A DNA stretch of 64,000 nt from Thioclava sp. SK-1 (GCF_001705665.1 NZ_MDHA01000032.1:434001-498000), one strand, 5' to 3'; positions 47,738 to 57,607 are shown, numbered from the stretch's first letter. Numbers and translations: made by a program. Notes: generated by a model from the sequence alone, not told the origin.

Positions 47738-48730
47738 TCAGCGGCGGTTCGCCCCCATATGCGAGGCCATTTTCAATGCAGCGATCAGGCTTGCGGGGCT
47801 GGCCTGTCCTTTTCCGGCGATGTCGAAAGCGGTGCCGTGATCGGGGGATGTTCGGATGAATGGTAGGCCGAGCGTAACATTCACCCCTTCATCGAAGGCG
47901 AGAGTTTTGATCGGGATAAGCGCCTGATCGTGATAAGCGCAGATGGCGGCGTCATATCGTGCGCGGGCGGCTTTGTGAAACATTGTGTCGGCGGGCAGTG
48001 GCCCGGTGATCGCATATCCTTCGGCGCGCAGGCTGGCAATTTCATTGGTCATCCAGCTGATTTCTTCAGTGCCCATCGCGCCACCTTCGCCAGCATGGGG
48101 GTTAAGCCCAGCGATGGCAATGCGGGGATTTTCCAGGCCGAAATCGCGCTTGAGCCCTTCATAGGTGATGCGCACCGTTTTGCGCAGGCATTCGGCCGTG
48201 AAAGCTTTAGGCACATCGGCAAGCGCAATATGGATCGTTGCGGGGACCACGCGCAGCTCTTCACAGGCGAGCATCATCACAACATCCAGACCGCCGGCGA
48301 GATGCGCGAGATATTCAGTATGGCCGGGGAAAGTGAAGCCTGCGCCATCTTTGAGGATCTTTTTCGCAATGGGTGCGGTGCATAATGCGCGACCGTCGCC
48401 GCGGATCACCAAATCTGTAGCGCGTGCGATAACATCGATCACTGCCTTGGCGTTGTCCAAGGAAGGTTCGCCCGGGATGGCCGCGGCGGGAAATTCATGC
48501 GCCAAGACCGGCAGCGCCGCGCCAGCATGGGTTGCCGCTTCGGATGGGTGGGACAATTCCCGAATTTTTGTACCACGCGGGAGGTGTGATGGATCACCGA
48601 TCCAAACGAAGGGAAGTTGCGCCCCTAAATATTCCCACGCTTTGGCCGCGATTTCAGGGCCGATGCCTGATGGGTCACCGCAGCTAAGGATAACGGGTTG
48701 TTCGGCGCGAATGTCTGAGGGCGCAGCCAT
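47738..48730 (-). CDS. pdxA: 4-hydroxythreonine-4-phosphate dehydrogenase
   Basis: PdxA oxidises 4-phosphohydroxy-threonine on the way to pyridoxal phosphate. 330 residues with ILSCGDPSGIGPEIAAKAW near the N terminus, FPGHTEYLAHL (a metal-binding His), GLNPHAGEGGAMG, CAYHDQALIPIKTLAFD and SPDHGTAFDIAGKG at the C terminus. Its place between surA and ksgA is a long-conserved gene order also known from E. coli. Confidence 0.96.
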   Translation of the reverse strand: MAAPSDIRAEQPVILSCGDPSGIGPEIAAKAWEYLGAQLPFVWIGDPSHLPRGTKIRELSHPSEAATHAGAALPVLAHEFPAAAIPGEPSLDNAKAVIDVIARATDLVIRGDGRALCTAPIAKKILKDGAGFTFPGHTEYLAHLAGGLDVVMMLACEELRVVPATIHIALADVPKAFTAECLRKTVRITYEGLKRDFGLENPRIAIAGLNPHAGEGGAMGTEEISWMTNEIASLRAEGYAITGPLPADTMFHKAARARYDAAICAYHDQALIPIKTLAFDEGVNVTLGLPFIRTSPDHGTAFDIAGKGQASPASLIAALKMASHMGANRR

Positions 48731-48760
48731 GTCATATTCCTTGGTCTTTAGATCGGTCGA

Positions 48761-50002
48761 TCAGCGGCGTGTGATCACGGCCTCGGCGCGTAGATCGTCA
48801 AGATACCCCTGGGAGAGGCCTTCAAGTTGCTGCTGACGCAGACGGTTTTGTGCGCCATTTCGCAAGGCGTCCTCTGTCGGGGCGTCGTCACCTTGGGTTG
48901 CGGGGGGGGCGACTGGGGTGCGTGCGCAAAGCATCACAAGCTCTTGGTTCGCCCCGCGCGTCAACTGTGCAGTTTCGTCGGGGTCAAGTGTCGCCAGAGC
49001 AACGGCAATATCACCGGGAAGCTGCGACTGCGGCGTGGTTGTGCGGATCAAGCGATCTGCCGGCAGGCCCTTGGCCACGGTGAACAGGTCATCGCAGCTG
49101 TCGCTATTCGCGCGGGCAGAGGCCGCGAAACTGTCGGTTTCCGGCGATCCACTTGGGCCAAGGATCAGCCGGGCATAGTCGATTGTCTGTGGACCTTCGG
49201 CACCTTTGGCACCTTCGTCCAGTGCGCGCAGCATGAACACGGCAACCGCATTGGGCAATGAAATGGGCTGTGTGGCCTGACCGGGTTTCAGTGCCAGAAC
49301 CTGTGCGCGCAGCGGGGAGGGCAGGCGCGAAATCGGCAACCAGTCCAACCGTCCCCCTTGATCACGTGATGCCGAGGCCGACACCTGACGGGCCAATGCA
49401 CCAAATGCGCCCTCACCTTTGGTTTGGGAGGCGCGGGTGGCGGCGGCCATCGCCTGATCTTCGCGGCCCGGCTGCATGGGGATGATGATTTCTGACATCA
49501 GGACGCGCACGGCTGCGCTGCGCTGCGCTTCTGGCCGTAATGCACGGTTGATCTGAATATCCGAGATTTGAACGGTACCGCCGAATTTTTGCTGCATAAC
49601 GGCGCGCCATTCCAGACCGGCGCGTACAAAGGCGCGGAATGTGCCGGCATCTACGCCACCCTTAGACAGTTCAGCCAGGAACTGTTCGCGGGTCAGATTG
49701 GCGCGCGAGGCGAATTCCGCCATCCCGTCATCCACCGCAGCATCATTGACCTTGATCCCCAGCCGCGCGGCCGCAAAGCTGCGCAGCCGATCTTCAATCA
49801 GATCATTTTCCGCCTGCGTGCGTAAATCGCCGCGCTGGCCCAATAGAGTCATCATACGGACGCGTTGCTCCAGCTCCCATCCGGTGATGCCGCCGCCGTT
49901 CACGGTGATCACCGGTGCGAAGCTTTGCGCAGTGACCATCGCAGGCGACAGTGCCATCCAAAGCGCGGCTGTCGCACAGACCATGCCTTTTGCGAATTTC
50001 AT
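48761..50002 (-). CDS. surA: SurA-like periplasmic chaperone/peptidyl-prolyl isomerase
   Basis: Exported protein of 413 residues (from ATG 50002) with signal peptide MKFAKGMVCATAALWMALSP...AQ. A SurA_N-like helical region (FAPVITVNGGGITGWELEQR, QAENDLIEDRLRSFAAARLG) is followed by one parvulin-like domain (about 165-280, VLMSEIIIP and SRDQGGRLDWLPISRLPSPL). It should escort outer-membrane proteins, and its neighbour lptD is a classical SurA client. The start is uncertain: ATG 50032 and GTG 50062 are in frame, and none has a strong ribosome binding site. Confidence 0.88.
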   Translation of the reverse strand: MKFAKGMVCATAALWMALSPAMVTAQSFAPVITVNGGGITGWELEQRVRMMTLLGQRGDLRTQAENDLIEDRLRSFAAARLGIKVNDAAVDDGMAEFASRANLTREQFLAELSKGGVDAGTFRAFVRAGLEWRAVMQQKFGGTVQISDIQINRALRPEAQRSAAVRVLMSEIIIPMQPGREDQAMAAATRASQTKGEGAFGALARQVSASASRDQGGRLDWLPISRLPSPLRAQVLALKPGQATQPISLPNAVAVFMLRALDEGAKGAEGPQTIDYARLILGPSGSPETDSFAASARANSDSCDDLFTVAKGLPADRLIRTTTPQSQLPGDIAVALATLDPDETAQLTRGANQELVMLCARTPVAPPATQGDDAPTEDALRNGAQNRLRQQQLEGLSQGYLDDLRAEAVITRR

Positions 50003-50067
50003 CGTCGTGCTGCCCGCCATAGTGCTGCCCATTTCCGTACCCGTCCGTTTTACTATCGTCACTGCAC

Positions 50068-52281
50068 TTATTGCGTGCAGACCTTACGCGCGGCGCTGCC
50101 GCTGGATCCCCCAAAGCCTGCCAATTGCAGCGAAACCCCAAGATCCGTGTCGGGGCTTACACTAGAGGAGGACGTGAAGCTGCGCGAGAGGGAAACATCC
50201 ACCGTCACGCATTCGTTCTGATAACTGACGCCAATCGCGGCATCGGCCATGCGTTCGGCGGTGAAATCATAGCGTGATCCGAAGCTGCCCGACCAGCCGT
50301 TGTTCCAATCATAGCTGCCGCCCAACGTAATTTCTGACGCATCATAGGGGCGCAGTTCCGCATCGTTGCTGTCTAGCCAGACATAGCCAATGCTCATGGA
50401 ATAGCGGTTGGTGCTATGGTGCAAAAACAGCTCCTCGCGTGAGATTGAAAAGGCGTCATCGAACAAGGTCCGGTTCGACAATGTCAATCCGTTTTGTAGC
50501 CGCAGATTGGTGGACCATAACCAGTCCGAGCGTTTGCCATCCAAGCCGGTGCCGGGTTCAAACAGGTTCAGATCATCTTCGCGGATGATCTTGCCCACCG
50601 TGGTTCCTAGCGACCATCCACTTGCATCATGACGGGTCCAGCTGACGCCCAGATTGGCGCGTAGGCCGCGTTCGCGACGGTCACTGGAAGGGTAATGCGA
50701 CAGGGCGAATAAATTGCCTTCGTCAAATTCCACCAGCTGGCTGCGTACACCTGGCACCTGTTCCAGATATTTCGGGGACCAGATGACCTGGGCGATTGGT
50801 TCAATCACCTGCGCGGCCTGACCCGTGGTCTTCATCCAAGGCCAACGGATTTCAGCGGCGATTTGCGGCTGTGCACGCAGGATCTGATCGGGGTAGGCCG
50901 GGTCTTGATACACATCTGTAATATCGCTTGTCAGCTGGCCCGTGGTGCGGGCCAAAACGCCGCTGCCCAAGGACCAATTACGCGACCATGTGGCCGTCAT
51001 GGCCGCGCTGATCAGATCGCGGCCATCGGGGATGTCATCGGCATCGCTGCCATCTGTGGTCGCGGTGGAAGGACGGCGCAGCGCATAGCTTTCCCAATCC
51101 AACACCAGCTCCCCACCCACGGTTTGCGGGCGATACACCTGCACCCATTCCGCTGATGCCGCCAACGCCGGTTGAGTTGAGTTGCTTTCGTCTTCGCGCA
51201 GCGAATGGGTGTTTCCCGCGCGTAACCAAACAAGCTGATCAGGTTTGACGCGTTCCAATGTGACACCGGACCAAAGACGGTCTTCACTACTGATCCCGTA
51301 ATTGTCCAGATAGGCGTCATCGCTGACAAGACGCAGATCGAAATCCAAAGTAAAATCGCGTGGTAGGTCAAAGGTGCCATCGGCAAACAGATAGCCCCGG
51401 TCATCGCCTTCACGGATGTTGTCGCGCGAAAACGCACCCGCGATTTCCAGATCTCCACTGTTGAACGCACGACGGTAGCGCAGGTTCAGCGTGCCGGTCT
51501 GTTCAGTCGAAACATAGGGCGTAATCAACAAATCTGCGCTTGGGCCTAGTGTCAGGAAATACGGCAGCTTAATTCCGGCGCCAAGGTTTGATGTTGACCG
51601 CAAAGTGGGTGCCAGAAGCCCGCTCATCCGGGTCACGGTTGGATCAGGCAGGCGCATTTTCGGCGCCCATAGCAGGGGCACGCCAAGTGCGCGGAACTGG
51701 GCATTTTCAAACAGCAGCTGTTGGGCCTGTGCATCATGGGTGATCTTACCTGCGCGGATCTCCCAAAGTGGAGACTCGCCGGTGGCACAGATGGTGCAAG
51801 AAGAAGCAATCACGCCGGAAAATTCGGTGATACGCCCACCGTCACGGCGTTCGATCCGTGCGGCGGACAGTTGCAATTCACGTGCCATTACGGCGCGTGC
51901 ACCCAGCAAAATACCATTCGTCAAATCTCGGTTCATCTCGGCCTGATCGGCCAGAAGCACATCGCCAATTTGGCCGGGCTCGCGGATTGCAATCGGACCC
52001 TTCAGTGTAATCTTATCCTGAGCGTCATCATAGATGATGGATTGCGCGGTGACGCGTGTGCCATTGTGATAGATCTCAACCGAGCCCTGCGCGATCAGCT
52101 GATCAGATGCCGTCAAGAGGATGCTATCCGCCAGCAATGTGGCCGCGCGGTTCGATGTGGCGCTTTGATTCAGTGGTTTTGCCGTCTGTGCGGGCGTCTG
52201 CTGTGGGGCAACGACCGACAGGGCCGCGATCAATGCAGCAGAGCGGGCAAGAAAGCCAAAGGGGCGGGCACGGCGGATCAT
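50068..52281 (-). CDS. lptD: LPS-assembly outer-membrane protein LptD
   Basis: 737-residue outer-membrane translocon that inserts LPS in the outer leaflet. Signal peptide at residues 1-31, N-terminal OstA/jellyroll domain (about 45-150: LLADSILLTASDQLIAQGSV), then a large beta-barrel (LptD C-terminal domain). Four cysteines are placed as in classical LptD: a CTIC pair after the jellyroll and two near the C terminus (NECVTV and RKVC), which could form the disulfides that activate LptD. Between lptG and surA in one operon. The partner LptE is not in the window. Confidence 0.94.
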   Translation of the reverse strand: MIRRARPFGFLARSAALIAALSVVAPQQTPAQTAKPLNQSATSNRAATLLADSILLTASDQLIAQGSVEIYHNGTRVTAQSIIYDDAQDKITLKGPIAIREPGQIGDVLLADQAEMNRDLTNGILLGARAVMARELQLSAARIERRDGGRITEFSGVIASSCTICATGESPLWEIRAGKITHDAQAQQLLFENAQFRALGVPLLWAPKMRLPDPTVTRMSGLLAPTLRSTSNLGAGIKLPYFLTLGPSADLLITPYVSTEQTGTLNLRYRRAFNSGDLEIAGAFSRDNIREGDDRGYLFADGTFDLPRDFTLDFDLRLVSDDAYLDNYGISSEDRLWSGVTLERVKPDQLVWLRAGNTHSLREDESNSTQPALAASAEWVQVYRPQTVGGELVLDWESYALRRPSTATTDGSDADDIPDGRDLISAAMTATWSRNWSLGSGVLARTTGQLTSDITDVYQDPAYPDQILRAQPQIAAEIRWPWMKTTGQAAQVIEPIAQVIWSPKYLEQVPGVRSQLVEFDEGNLFALSHYPSSDRRERGLRANLGVSWTRHDASGWSLGTTVGKIIREDDLNLFEPGTGLDGKRSDWLWSTNLRLQNGLTLSNRTLFDDAFSISREELFLHHSTNRYSMSIGYVWLDSNDAELRPYDASEITLGGSYDWNNGWSGSFGSRYDFTAERMADAAIGVSYQNECVTVDVSLSRSFTSSSSVSPDTDLGVSLQLAGFGGSSGSAARKVCTQ

Positions 52282-52284
52282 CTC

Positions 52285-53409
52285 TCAGCCTTCCTCAAGG
52301 TGAAGTAGCAAGGCAAGCGCAAGTAAAAGCGCCACGGCAGGGGGCGTCCACGCGGCCAGCGAAACCGGCAATTGCCCGTTATCGCCCAAAACCTGTGTCA
52401 CATTTCGCAAGAAAAATACGGCCAAACCAGAGGCCAGGGCCAGCAATACCATCATTCCGGTGCGGCCAAAACGGGTGTGGCGCATGGTGAAACCTGCCGT
52501 CAGCAGGACCATCGACACAAAGATCAACGGCAGGGCCAGTTCCATCTGGAACCAGACCAAGTGGCGACGGGTGGAAAATCCGGCATCTTTCAGCCCGCGG
52601 ATGAATTTCGGCAGATCCCAGATTGCGATCTCATTGGGGTTTCCAAAACTTTCGCGAATGGAGTCGGCAGTCAGGCTGGACGGCAGGTTCAACATCACAG
52701 TGCGGCTGGAATCACGTTCCGGGTTCGTAGAGCTGGCAAGCGACCAGTCCTTGGCGTTGAACATTTGCCACGCGCCCGGTGTCAATAAGGCGCGATCCGC
52801 TTCGATCCGGCGCACGGGATTGGCGGCGCGGTCAAAGATCATGAAGGTCACATCGAACAGCTCGGTCCCATCGCTGTTGCCACGTTCGGAATGGATCACG
52901 GCTTGACCGGGATGAACCGTGCCGCTGCTATCGGTCCATTGCGCGCTTTGGCGCATCCAGACCCCTTCGCGACCAATCGAAATCGTCTCTCGGCCGGTGC
53001 CCGAAAGTGTTGCGCTCAACTGTTCATAGCGGTTGGTCAGCGCGGTGATGATCGGGTTTCCGATCGCCACCATAGCGGCCCCCAAAAGGGCCGCGACAAC
53101 AACCGGGGCCACCAGCATGCGCAGCGCTGAGCGGCCAGCCGCGCGGATCACTACTAACTCAGAACTGCGCGACAGCCCTAAAAACAACACCACCGAAGCC
53201 AATACGACAATCAGCGGCAAAATTGCATATAAAGAGGCCGGAACATTCAGCGCAGCCAGACCCGCGGCTTGAAGCAAACTGATCGTACCCTCGGGAAAGC
53301 CGCGCAGCTGTTCGATTGTATCAATCAGGATCAAAATGCCCCAAAAACCAAGCAGAACCAATAGGAAGGCCCGCAGAAATTTTCGTGCAATATACAGCGA
53401 CAAGGTCAT
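52285..53409 (-). CDS. lptG: LPS export ABC transporter permease LptG
   Basis: 374-residue YjgP/YjgQ-family permease. N-terminal helices (RAFLLVLLGFWGILILIDTIEQL, LAALNVPASLYAILPLIVVLASVVLFLGL), a periplasmic beta-jellyroll (about 135-265) and C-terminal helices with AGFTMRHTRFGRTG. With LptF and the LptB ATPase (elsewhere) it extracts LPS from the inner membrane. The ATG overlaps the lptF stop (ATGA). Stop is three bases before the lptD ATG. Confidence 0.94.
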   Translation of the reverse strand: MTLSLYIARKFLRAFLLVLLGFWGILILIDTIEQLRGFPEGTISLLQAAGLAALNVPASLYAILPLIVVLASVVLFLGLSRSSELVVIRAAGRSALRMLVAPVVVAALLGAAMVAIGNPIITALTNRYEQLSATLSGTGRETISIGREGVWMRQSAQWTDSSGTVHPGQAVIHSERGNSDGTELFDVTFMIFDRAANPVRRIEADRALLTPGAWQMFNAKDWSLASSTNPERDSSRTVMLNLPSSLTADSIRESFGNPNEIAIWDLPKFIRGLKDAGFSTRRHLVWFQMELALPLIFVSMVLLTAGFTMRHTRFGRTGMMVLLALASGLAVFFLRNVTQVLGDNGQLPVSLAAWTPPAVALLLALALLLHLEEG

Positions 53410-54527
53410 GGCGTCGCCCCCTTTTGACGCACGCATCTGGGGCGGGATGCTAAGTGCAGCTCAACCGCACATAGGGTAAACCCTGCAAGAAATGGCGCAA
53501 AAATTACCAGCCAATCCTGTGGCCGGTTAAGGGCATATGTTTCTGCGGTGGTGGACAGGGCCTGAACAAGGATCAGGCCCAGGATCGACAACACGATCTG
53601 TTTCCATATGCCAAAACGGGAAAATGTCCCGATCATCAGTGCGGCGAAGCCGATCATCGCGGCCACCGGCGCCAAAAGCGCCTGCGTGATCCGCAAGCCG
53701 ATCTCCAGCACCCGGCGCTGCCCCGTGATACCGATGGCGGTCAAGTCATCGTCAGACATCGCCAGCAGTTCAGGCGTGGTGATTTGATCGACCGAGCGAT
53801 TGCGCGCGGCCGCCTGGCTGACCGTTTCACCCATATCATAGGTGAAATCGGCAAAACGTGTCACGGACAGGCGTTTGTCTGCATAGGTCAATATCTGCGC
53901 CATACCATCCAGCATGACCAGCTTTGGCCCGCTGTCCGAGGGCAAAATCACTGCCTTTTTCGCGGTATATGTTGTTCGCTGCCCCGGTGATCGACTGTCG
54001 GACAGATAAAGGTCGGACATTTCGCCACGCTCGGACAGGCCACGGATGAAGATCGTGATGCCGTCTGCGGGATGCTGAAAACTGCCCGGTTGCAGTAGTT
54101 TCGCAGAGACATCCTGCGCCACCTGCGCCTGACGCAGTTCCAGCCGGTCCCGTGATACGGGCACCAGAATATGGCTGAGGACAGAAAGCAGTAGCGCGAC
54201 GATCACACCAAAGGCCAGAACAGGGCGCGCCAAACGCCATGGCGAAGCACCGGTCGCCTGCATGACCACCATTTCTGATTCCGAACTGGCGCGGTTAATC
54301 ACATAGACAGTTGCAGCAAATGCGGCGATCGGCAGAACGACCCGGATCACATAAGGCAACGTGAGGGCGGTAAATTCCAGCACGACCCATGCTGTTTGGC
54401 CATCGGAAATCAGCCGATCGAACAAACGAACAGCGCGGTTTACCCAGTAAACCGAGACCAGAACCAGCGCGAAGAACCCAAAAAGCGCCATGAACTGAGA
54501 CAAAAGATATCTGTCCAACCGCGTCAA
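53406..54527 (-). CDS. lptF: LPS export ABC transporter permease LptF
   Basis: 373-residue YjgP/YjgQ-family permease, partner of LptG. Family N terminus LTRLDRYLLSQFMALFGFF, helices with LPYVIRVVLPIAAFAATVYV and ASSESEMVVMQATGASPWRL, a periplasmic jellyroll (about 130-250) and three C-terminal helices. I choose TTG 54527 as start: it has AAAGGTGAGG at the right distance and gives the conserved N terminus. The open frame extends to 54674, but the ATG at 54551 has no ribosome binding site. First gene of the operon, divergent from pepA. Confidence 0.92.
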   Translation of the reverse strand: MTRLDRYLLSQFMALFGFFALVLVSVYWVNRAVRLFDRLISDGQTAWVVLEFTALTLPYVIRVVLPIAAFAATVYVINRASSESEMVVMQATGASPWRLARPVLAFGVIVALLLSVLSHILVPVSRDRLELRQAQVAQDVSAKLLQPGSFQHPADGITIFIRGLSERGEMSDLYLSDSRSPGQRTTYTAKKAVILPSDSGPKLVMLDGMAQILTYADKRLSVTRFADFTYDMGETVSQAAARNRSVDQITTPELLAMSDDDLTAIGITGQRRVLEIGLRITQALLAPVAAMIGFAALMIGTFSRFGIWKQIVLSILGLILVQALSTTAETYALNRPQDWLVIFAPFLAGFTLCAVELHLASRPRCVRQKGATP

Positions 54528-54724
54528 CGCGACCTCACCTTTCCCTCTCATTGGGGTTTTATACTCTGTAGCCTGTTGGCGCGGATTGGGAAAGTCCTGC
54601 ATTTGTCGGTAAGCGGCCTGCTTCCCATTTTCTGCACGCCCGTCTAGGCTTGGCGCCAGCAAAGGCGCAATCACATAGGGTTGCGCGTGAACCTAATGCA
54701 AAAATGCAGCACCGGAGGTCTTTT

Positions 54725-56185
54725 ATGCCACATCCCGTCGAAATCCATTTCCGTGACACGGATCTGGAGGCCTTGGCCTCGCATCGCGGTAATATTGCGC
54801 TGATCCTTGATCCCAGCAAAGGCTTGGGGGAGACCGGGCGCAGGCTGAACAAACTGACCAAGGGCGCGATCAAACGCGCGGTGGATTCTGAGGGGTTCGC
54901 CGCATTGAGCGCGGGTGAGATGGTGCCGATCAGCTGGCCTGCAGGATTGGAAACGGAGCTGGTGCAACTTGTGGCGCTGCCCAAGCGCGCCACCGCAATT
55001 GAGGCCCGTAAGGCCGGTGCCGCCATTGCCAAGCGTTTGGGCGCCAAAGGCGCGTTGGTTTTGGCCGATGCCCACGACAAGGCTGCCGATATTTCCTTTG
55101 GGCTTGCGTTGCGCGCCTATCGCTTTGACTATCACACGGCCGAAAAACCCGCCTTTGGCGCGGTGGATTTCATGGTTGCCGCGCCAGAGGAGGTTGCTGC
55201 GGCTGCCGCACCTTATGCCGCACTGACCGAGGGTGTGTTCTTCACCCGTGATCTGACTGGCGAGCCGGCAAATATCTTAACCACAGATGATTTCGCCGCC
55301 CGGCTGGCCGCGATGCAAGAGCTGGGTCTGGAAGTCGATATCTTAGAAGAAGATGAGCTGGAAACCCTGGGCATGCGCGCACTTTTGGGTGTCGGGCAGG
55401 GCTCGGAAAGCCCTTCAAAAGTGGTCGTGATGAAATGGATGGGCGGTGGGGATGAACCGCCGCTGGCATTGGTGGGTAAGGGTGTCGTATTCGATACCGG
55501 CGGGATTTCGTTGAAGCCATCGGGCGGTATGGAAGATATGACGATGGATATGGGCGGCGCAGGCGTCGTGGCCGGCGTCATGCGCGCACTGGCCTTGCGT
55601 AAAGCAAGCGCAAATGTTGTGGGCCTGGTCGGGCTGGTTGAAAACATGCCAGATGGCCGTGCCCAGCGTCCGGGCGATATTGTGACATCCATGAAAGGTG
55701 ACACGATTGAAATCATCAATACCGATGCCGAAGGGCGGCTCGTGCTGGCGGATGTGCTGTGGTATACGCAAGAAACATTCAAACCCAGTGCGGTGATTGA
55801 TTTGGCCACATTGACCGGGGCGGTGATTGTCGCGCTGGGGCATGAGAATGCCGGGCTGTTCACCAATGATGACGCTTTGGTCGGCGATATTTTGAAAGCC
55901 GCCAAGGCCGAAGGTGAGGGCGCGTGGCATCTGCCATTGGACCCAGCCTATGATGCGCTGATCAAATCCGCCAAAGCCGATGTGAAAAACAGCGGGGGGC
56001 GTCATGCTGGGGCAATCACGGCAGCCGCCTTTTTGAAACGCTTTATCAAACCTGAAATCCCGTGGTGCCATATTGATATCGCGGGCGTCGCACAGCGGTC
56101 TGAAACGGCACTTGCGCCCAAAGGGGCGACGGGCTGGGGCGTTGTGACGCTGGATCGGTTGATCCGCGACCGGTTTGAGGTCTGA
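54725..56185 (+). CDS. pepA: Leucyl aminopeptidase (M17)
   Basis: 486-residue M17 aminopeptidase, a hexameric two-metal cytosolic enzyme that removes N-terminal residues. C-terminal catalytic domain motifs: LVGKGVVFDTGGISLKPSGG (metal ligands Lys and Asp), DMTMDMGGAG, LVGLVENMPDG, and the family signature NTDAEGRL followed by ADVLWY. The N-terminal domain is the variable M17_N part. ATG 54725 has GGAGG upstream; the longer frame is not used. Followed after 4 bases by holC, a classic gene pair. Confidence 0.95.
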   Translation: MPHPVEIHFRDTDLEALASHRGNIALILDPSKGLGETGRRLNKLTKGAIKRAVDSEGFAALSAGEMVPISWPAGLETELVQLVALPKRATAIEARKAGAAIAKRLGAKGALVLADAHDKAADISFGLALRAYRFDYHTAEKPAFGAVDFMVAAPEEVAAAAAPYAALTEGVFFTRDLTGEPANILTTDDFAARLAAMQELGLEVDILEEDELETLGMRALLGVGQGSESPSKVVVMKWMGGGDEPPLALVGKGVVFDTGGISLKPSGGMEDMTMDMGGAGVVAGVMRALALRKASANVVGLVGLVENMPDGRAQRPGDIVTSMKGDTIEIINTDAEGRLVLADVLWYTQETFKPSAVIDLATLTGAVIVALGHENAGLFTNDDALVGDILKAAKAEGEGAWHLPLDPAYDALIKSAKADVKNSGGRHAGAITAAAFLKRFIKPEIPWCHIDIAGVAQRSETALAPKGATGWGVVTLDRLIRDRFEV

Positions 56186-56189
56186 TCCC

Positions 56190-56651
56190 ATGGGTGCCGC
56201 GCTGTTTTATCATGTCACCCAATCGTCGATTGTGGATGTGGTGGTGAATTTGCTGACTCGCGCTGTGCAGCAGGGCTGGCAGGTGGAACTGCGCGGCACC
56301 TCTTTGCCTGCGATGGAACAGATGGATGATCAACTGTGGCGGGCCGGTGGGCCAGCCGAGTTTTTGCCGCATGGGCTGGCGGGGGGGGCGCATGACGCTT
56401 TGCAACCTGTTTTGCTGACCACAACATCCGGGGCGACCAGTGGGCGACAGGCCATTTTATCGGTGGATGGTGCCGATGTTCGGCCGGAGGAATTAGACCA
56501 CCATGATCGGGTTTGGATCTTGTTTGACGGGATGGATGGTGCCGCCGTCACCCATGCGCGCGGGCAATGGAAGGGGCTAACTGGCGCAGGTGCCAAGGCG
56601 CAATATTGGTCCGAAGAAAGCGGCCGGTGGGAGAAAAAATCAGAAAGCTAA
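56190..56651 (+). CDS. holC: DNA polymerase III subunit chi
   Basis: 153-residue chi subunit, which links the clamp loader to single-strand-binding protein. N terminus ALFYHVTQSSIVDVVVNLLTRAVQQGW, EQMDDQLWRAGGPAEFLPHGL, and HDRVWILFDGMDG fit the family. Only four bases separate it from the pepA stop. A 9-base-pair inverted repeat starts at its stop codon. Confidence 0.92.
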   Translation: MGAALFYHVTQSSIVDVVVNLLTRAVQQGWQVELRGTSLPAMEQMDDQLWRAGGPAEFLPHGLAGGAHDALQPVLLTTTSGATSGRQAILSVDGADVRPEELDHHDRVWILFDGMDGAAVTHARGQWKGLTGAGAKAQYWSEESGRWEKKSES

Positions 56652-56683
56652 CTGCTGAAATTTACACCGCGTTGCAGCAGTTA
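56649..56683. repeat. Inverted repeat at the holC stop
   Basis: TAACTGCTG (56649-56657) pairs perfectly with CAGCAGTTA (56675-56683), with a 17-base loop. It contains the holC stop codon. Possible terminator without T-run. Confidence 0.6.
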
Positions 56684-56801
56684 TGATCAGGCGCATCGCT
56701 CTGCCTGTGACGAGCCTCATAGATTCGGCGCGTTTTCGCACGCAATGGCTGCGCTTTGGGCAGTGAATTGCCGGGTTGAGACAATCCTACGATGTCGTGA
56801 A

Positions 56802-56839
56802 TTGTAAATTTATGGCGCAAGGGCAGGTTTAATTTACAA
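56802..56839. promoter_or_regulatory. Inverted repeat before the YoaK-like gene
   Basis: TTGTAAATT (56802-56810) and AATTTACAA (56831-56839) are perfect inverted copies 20 bases apart, ending 22 bases before the start of the YoaK-like gene. Either a paired operator or a leader hairpin. Confidence 0.45.
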
Positions 56840-56860
56840 CCCAAGATGGAGCCTCCCCCA

Positions 56861-57607
56861 ATGCCGCATCGTCATTTTGCCCTGCGCGCAATGCGCCTAT
56901 TTACCAGCAACCACCGTGCCCCCGAAGCCGATAGATGGCTTGGGTTGATCCTTGCCACAATTGCAGGGTCGCTTAATGCAGGGGCATTTTTAATGATGAG
57001 CCAATATGCCTCCCATATGACCGGACATCTGTCGCAAATGGCAGGATCGTTGGTAACGCAAGATTTGTCTTTGGTGATCCTTAGCTTTGGAATTTTGGTG
57101 CTGTTTGTTGCTGGCGCGGCACTGGCGTCTATGATGATCGCCTGGGGACATGATCGCCATGCCAAGCTGACCTATTTTCTGCCGCTGGCCTTGCAAGGGG
57201 CGTTGCTGGCGGTGTTGGCGTCAACCGAGTTTTTGCCAAACGCCTTGACAGGATATACCGGGCTTGCGCTGCTGGCCTTTGTAATGGGGTTGCAAAATGC
57301 GACGATCACCCGAATTTCCAGCGCCCGGATCCGCACCACCCATGCCACCGGGTTGCTGACGGATATGGGGATCGAGCTGGGCCGAGCCGCCTATGGCCTG
57401 GGTCATCCCAATCACCAAGATGGGCAAGATAACAGCCGCTTGTTTCTATTCATGCAGCTGGTGTCGGCCTTCATCATTGGTGGGGTTTTAGGCTGTCTGG
57501 GGCACGGGGCCTTTGGCTGGGGTTTCGCGATTTTGCCCGCTGTCATTTTGATGTCGATCGCGCTGGCGACCGCCCCGCGTAAGGCCCGCGCCGCAGCCGC
57601 TGCGTGA
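56861..57607 (+). CDS. YoaK-family (DUF1275) membrane protein
   Basis: 248-residue inner-membrane protein with about six helices. It matches DUF1275/YoaK: ATIAGSLNAGAFLMMSQYASHMTGHLSQMA, LQNATITRISSARIRTTHATGLLTDMGIELGR. The His/Thr-rich THATGLLTD segment is the family hallmark. The function is unknown; distantly related to transporters. ATG 56861 has GGAG nine bases upstream; an ATG at 56846 overlaps this site. An inverted repeat upstream may be its operator. Confidence 0.87.
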   Translation: MPHRHFALRAMRLFTSNHRAPEADRWLGLILATIAGSLNAGAFLMMSQYASHMTGHLSQMAGSLVTQDLSLVILSFGILVLFVAGAALASMMIAWGHDRHAKLTYFLPLALQGALLAVLASTEFLPNALTGYTGLALLAFVMGLQNATITRISSARIRTTHATGLLTDMGIELGRAAYGLGHPNHQDGQDNSRLFLFMQLVSAFIIGGVLGCLGHGAFGWGFAILPAVILMSIALATAPRKARAAAAA

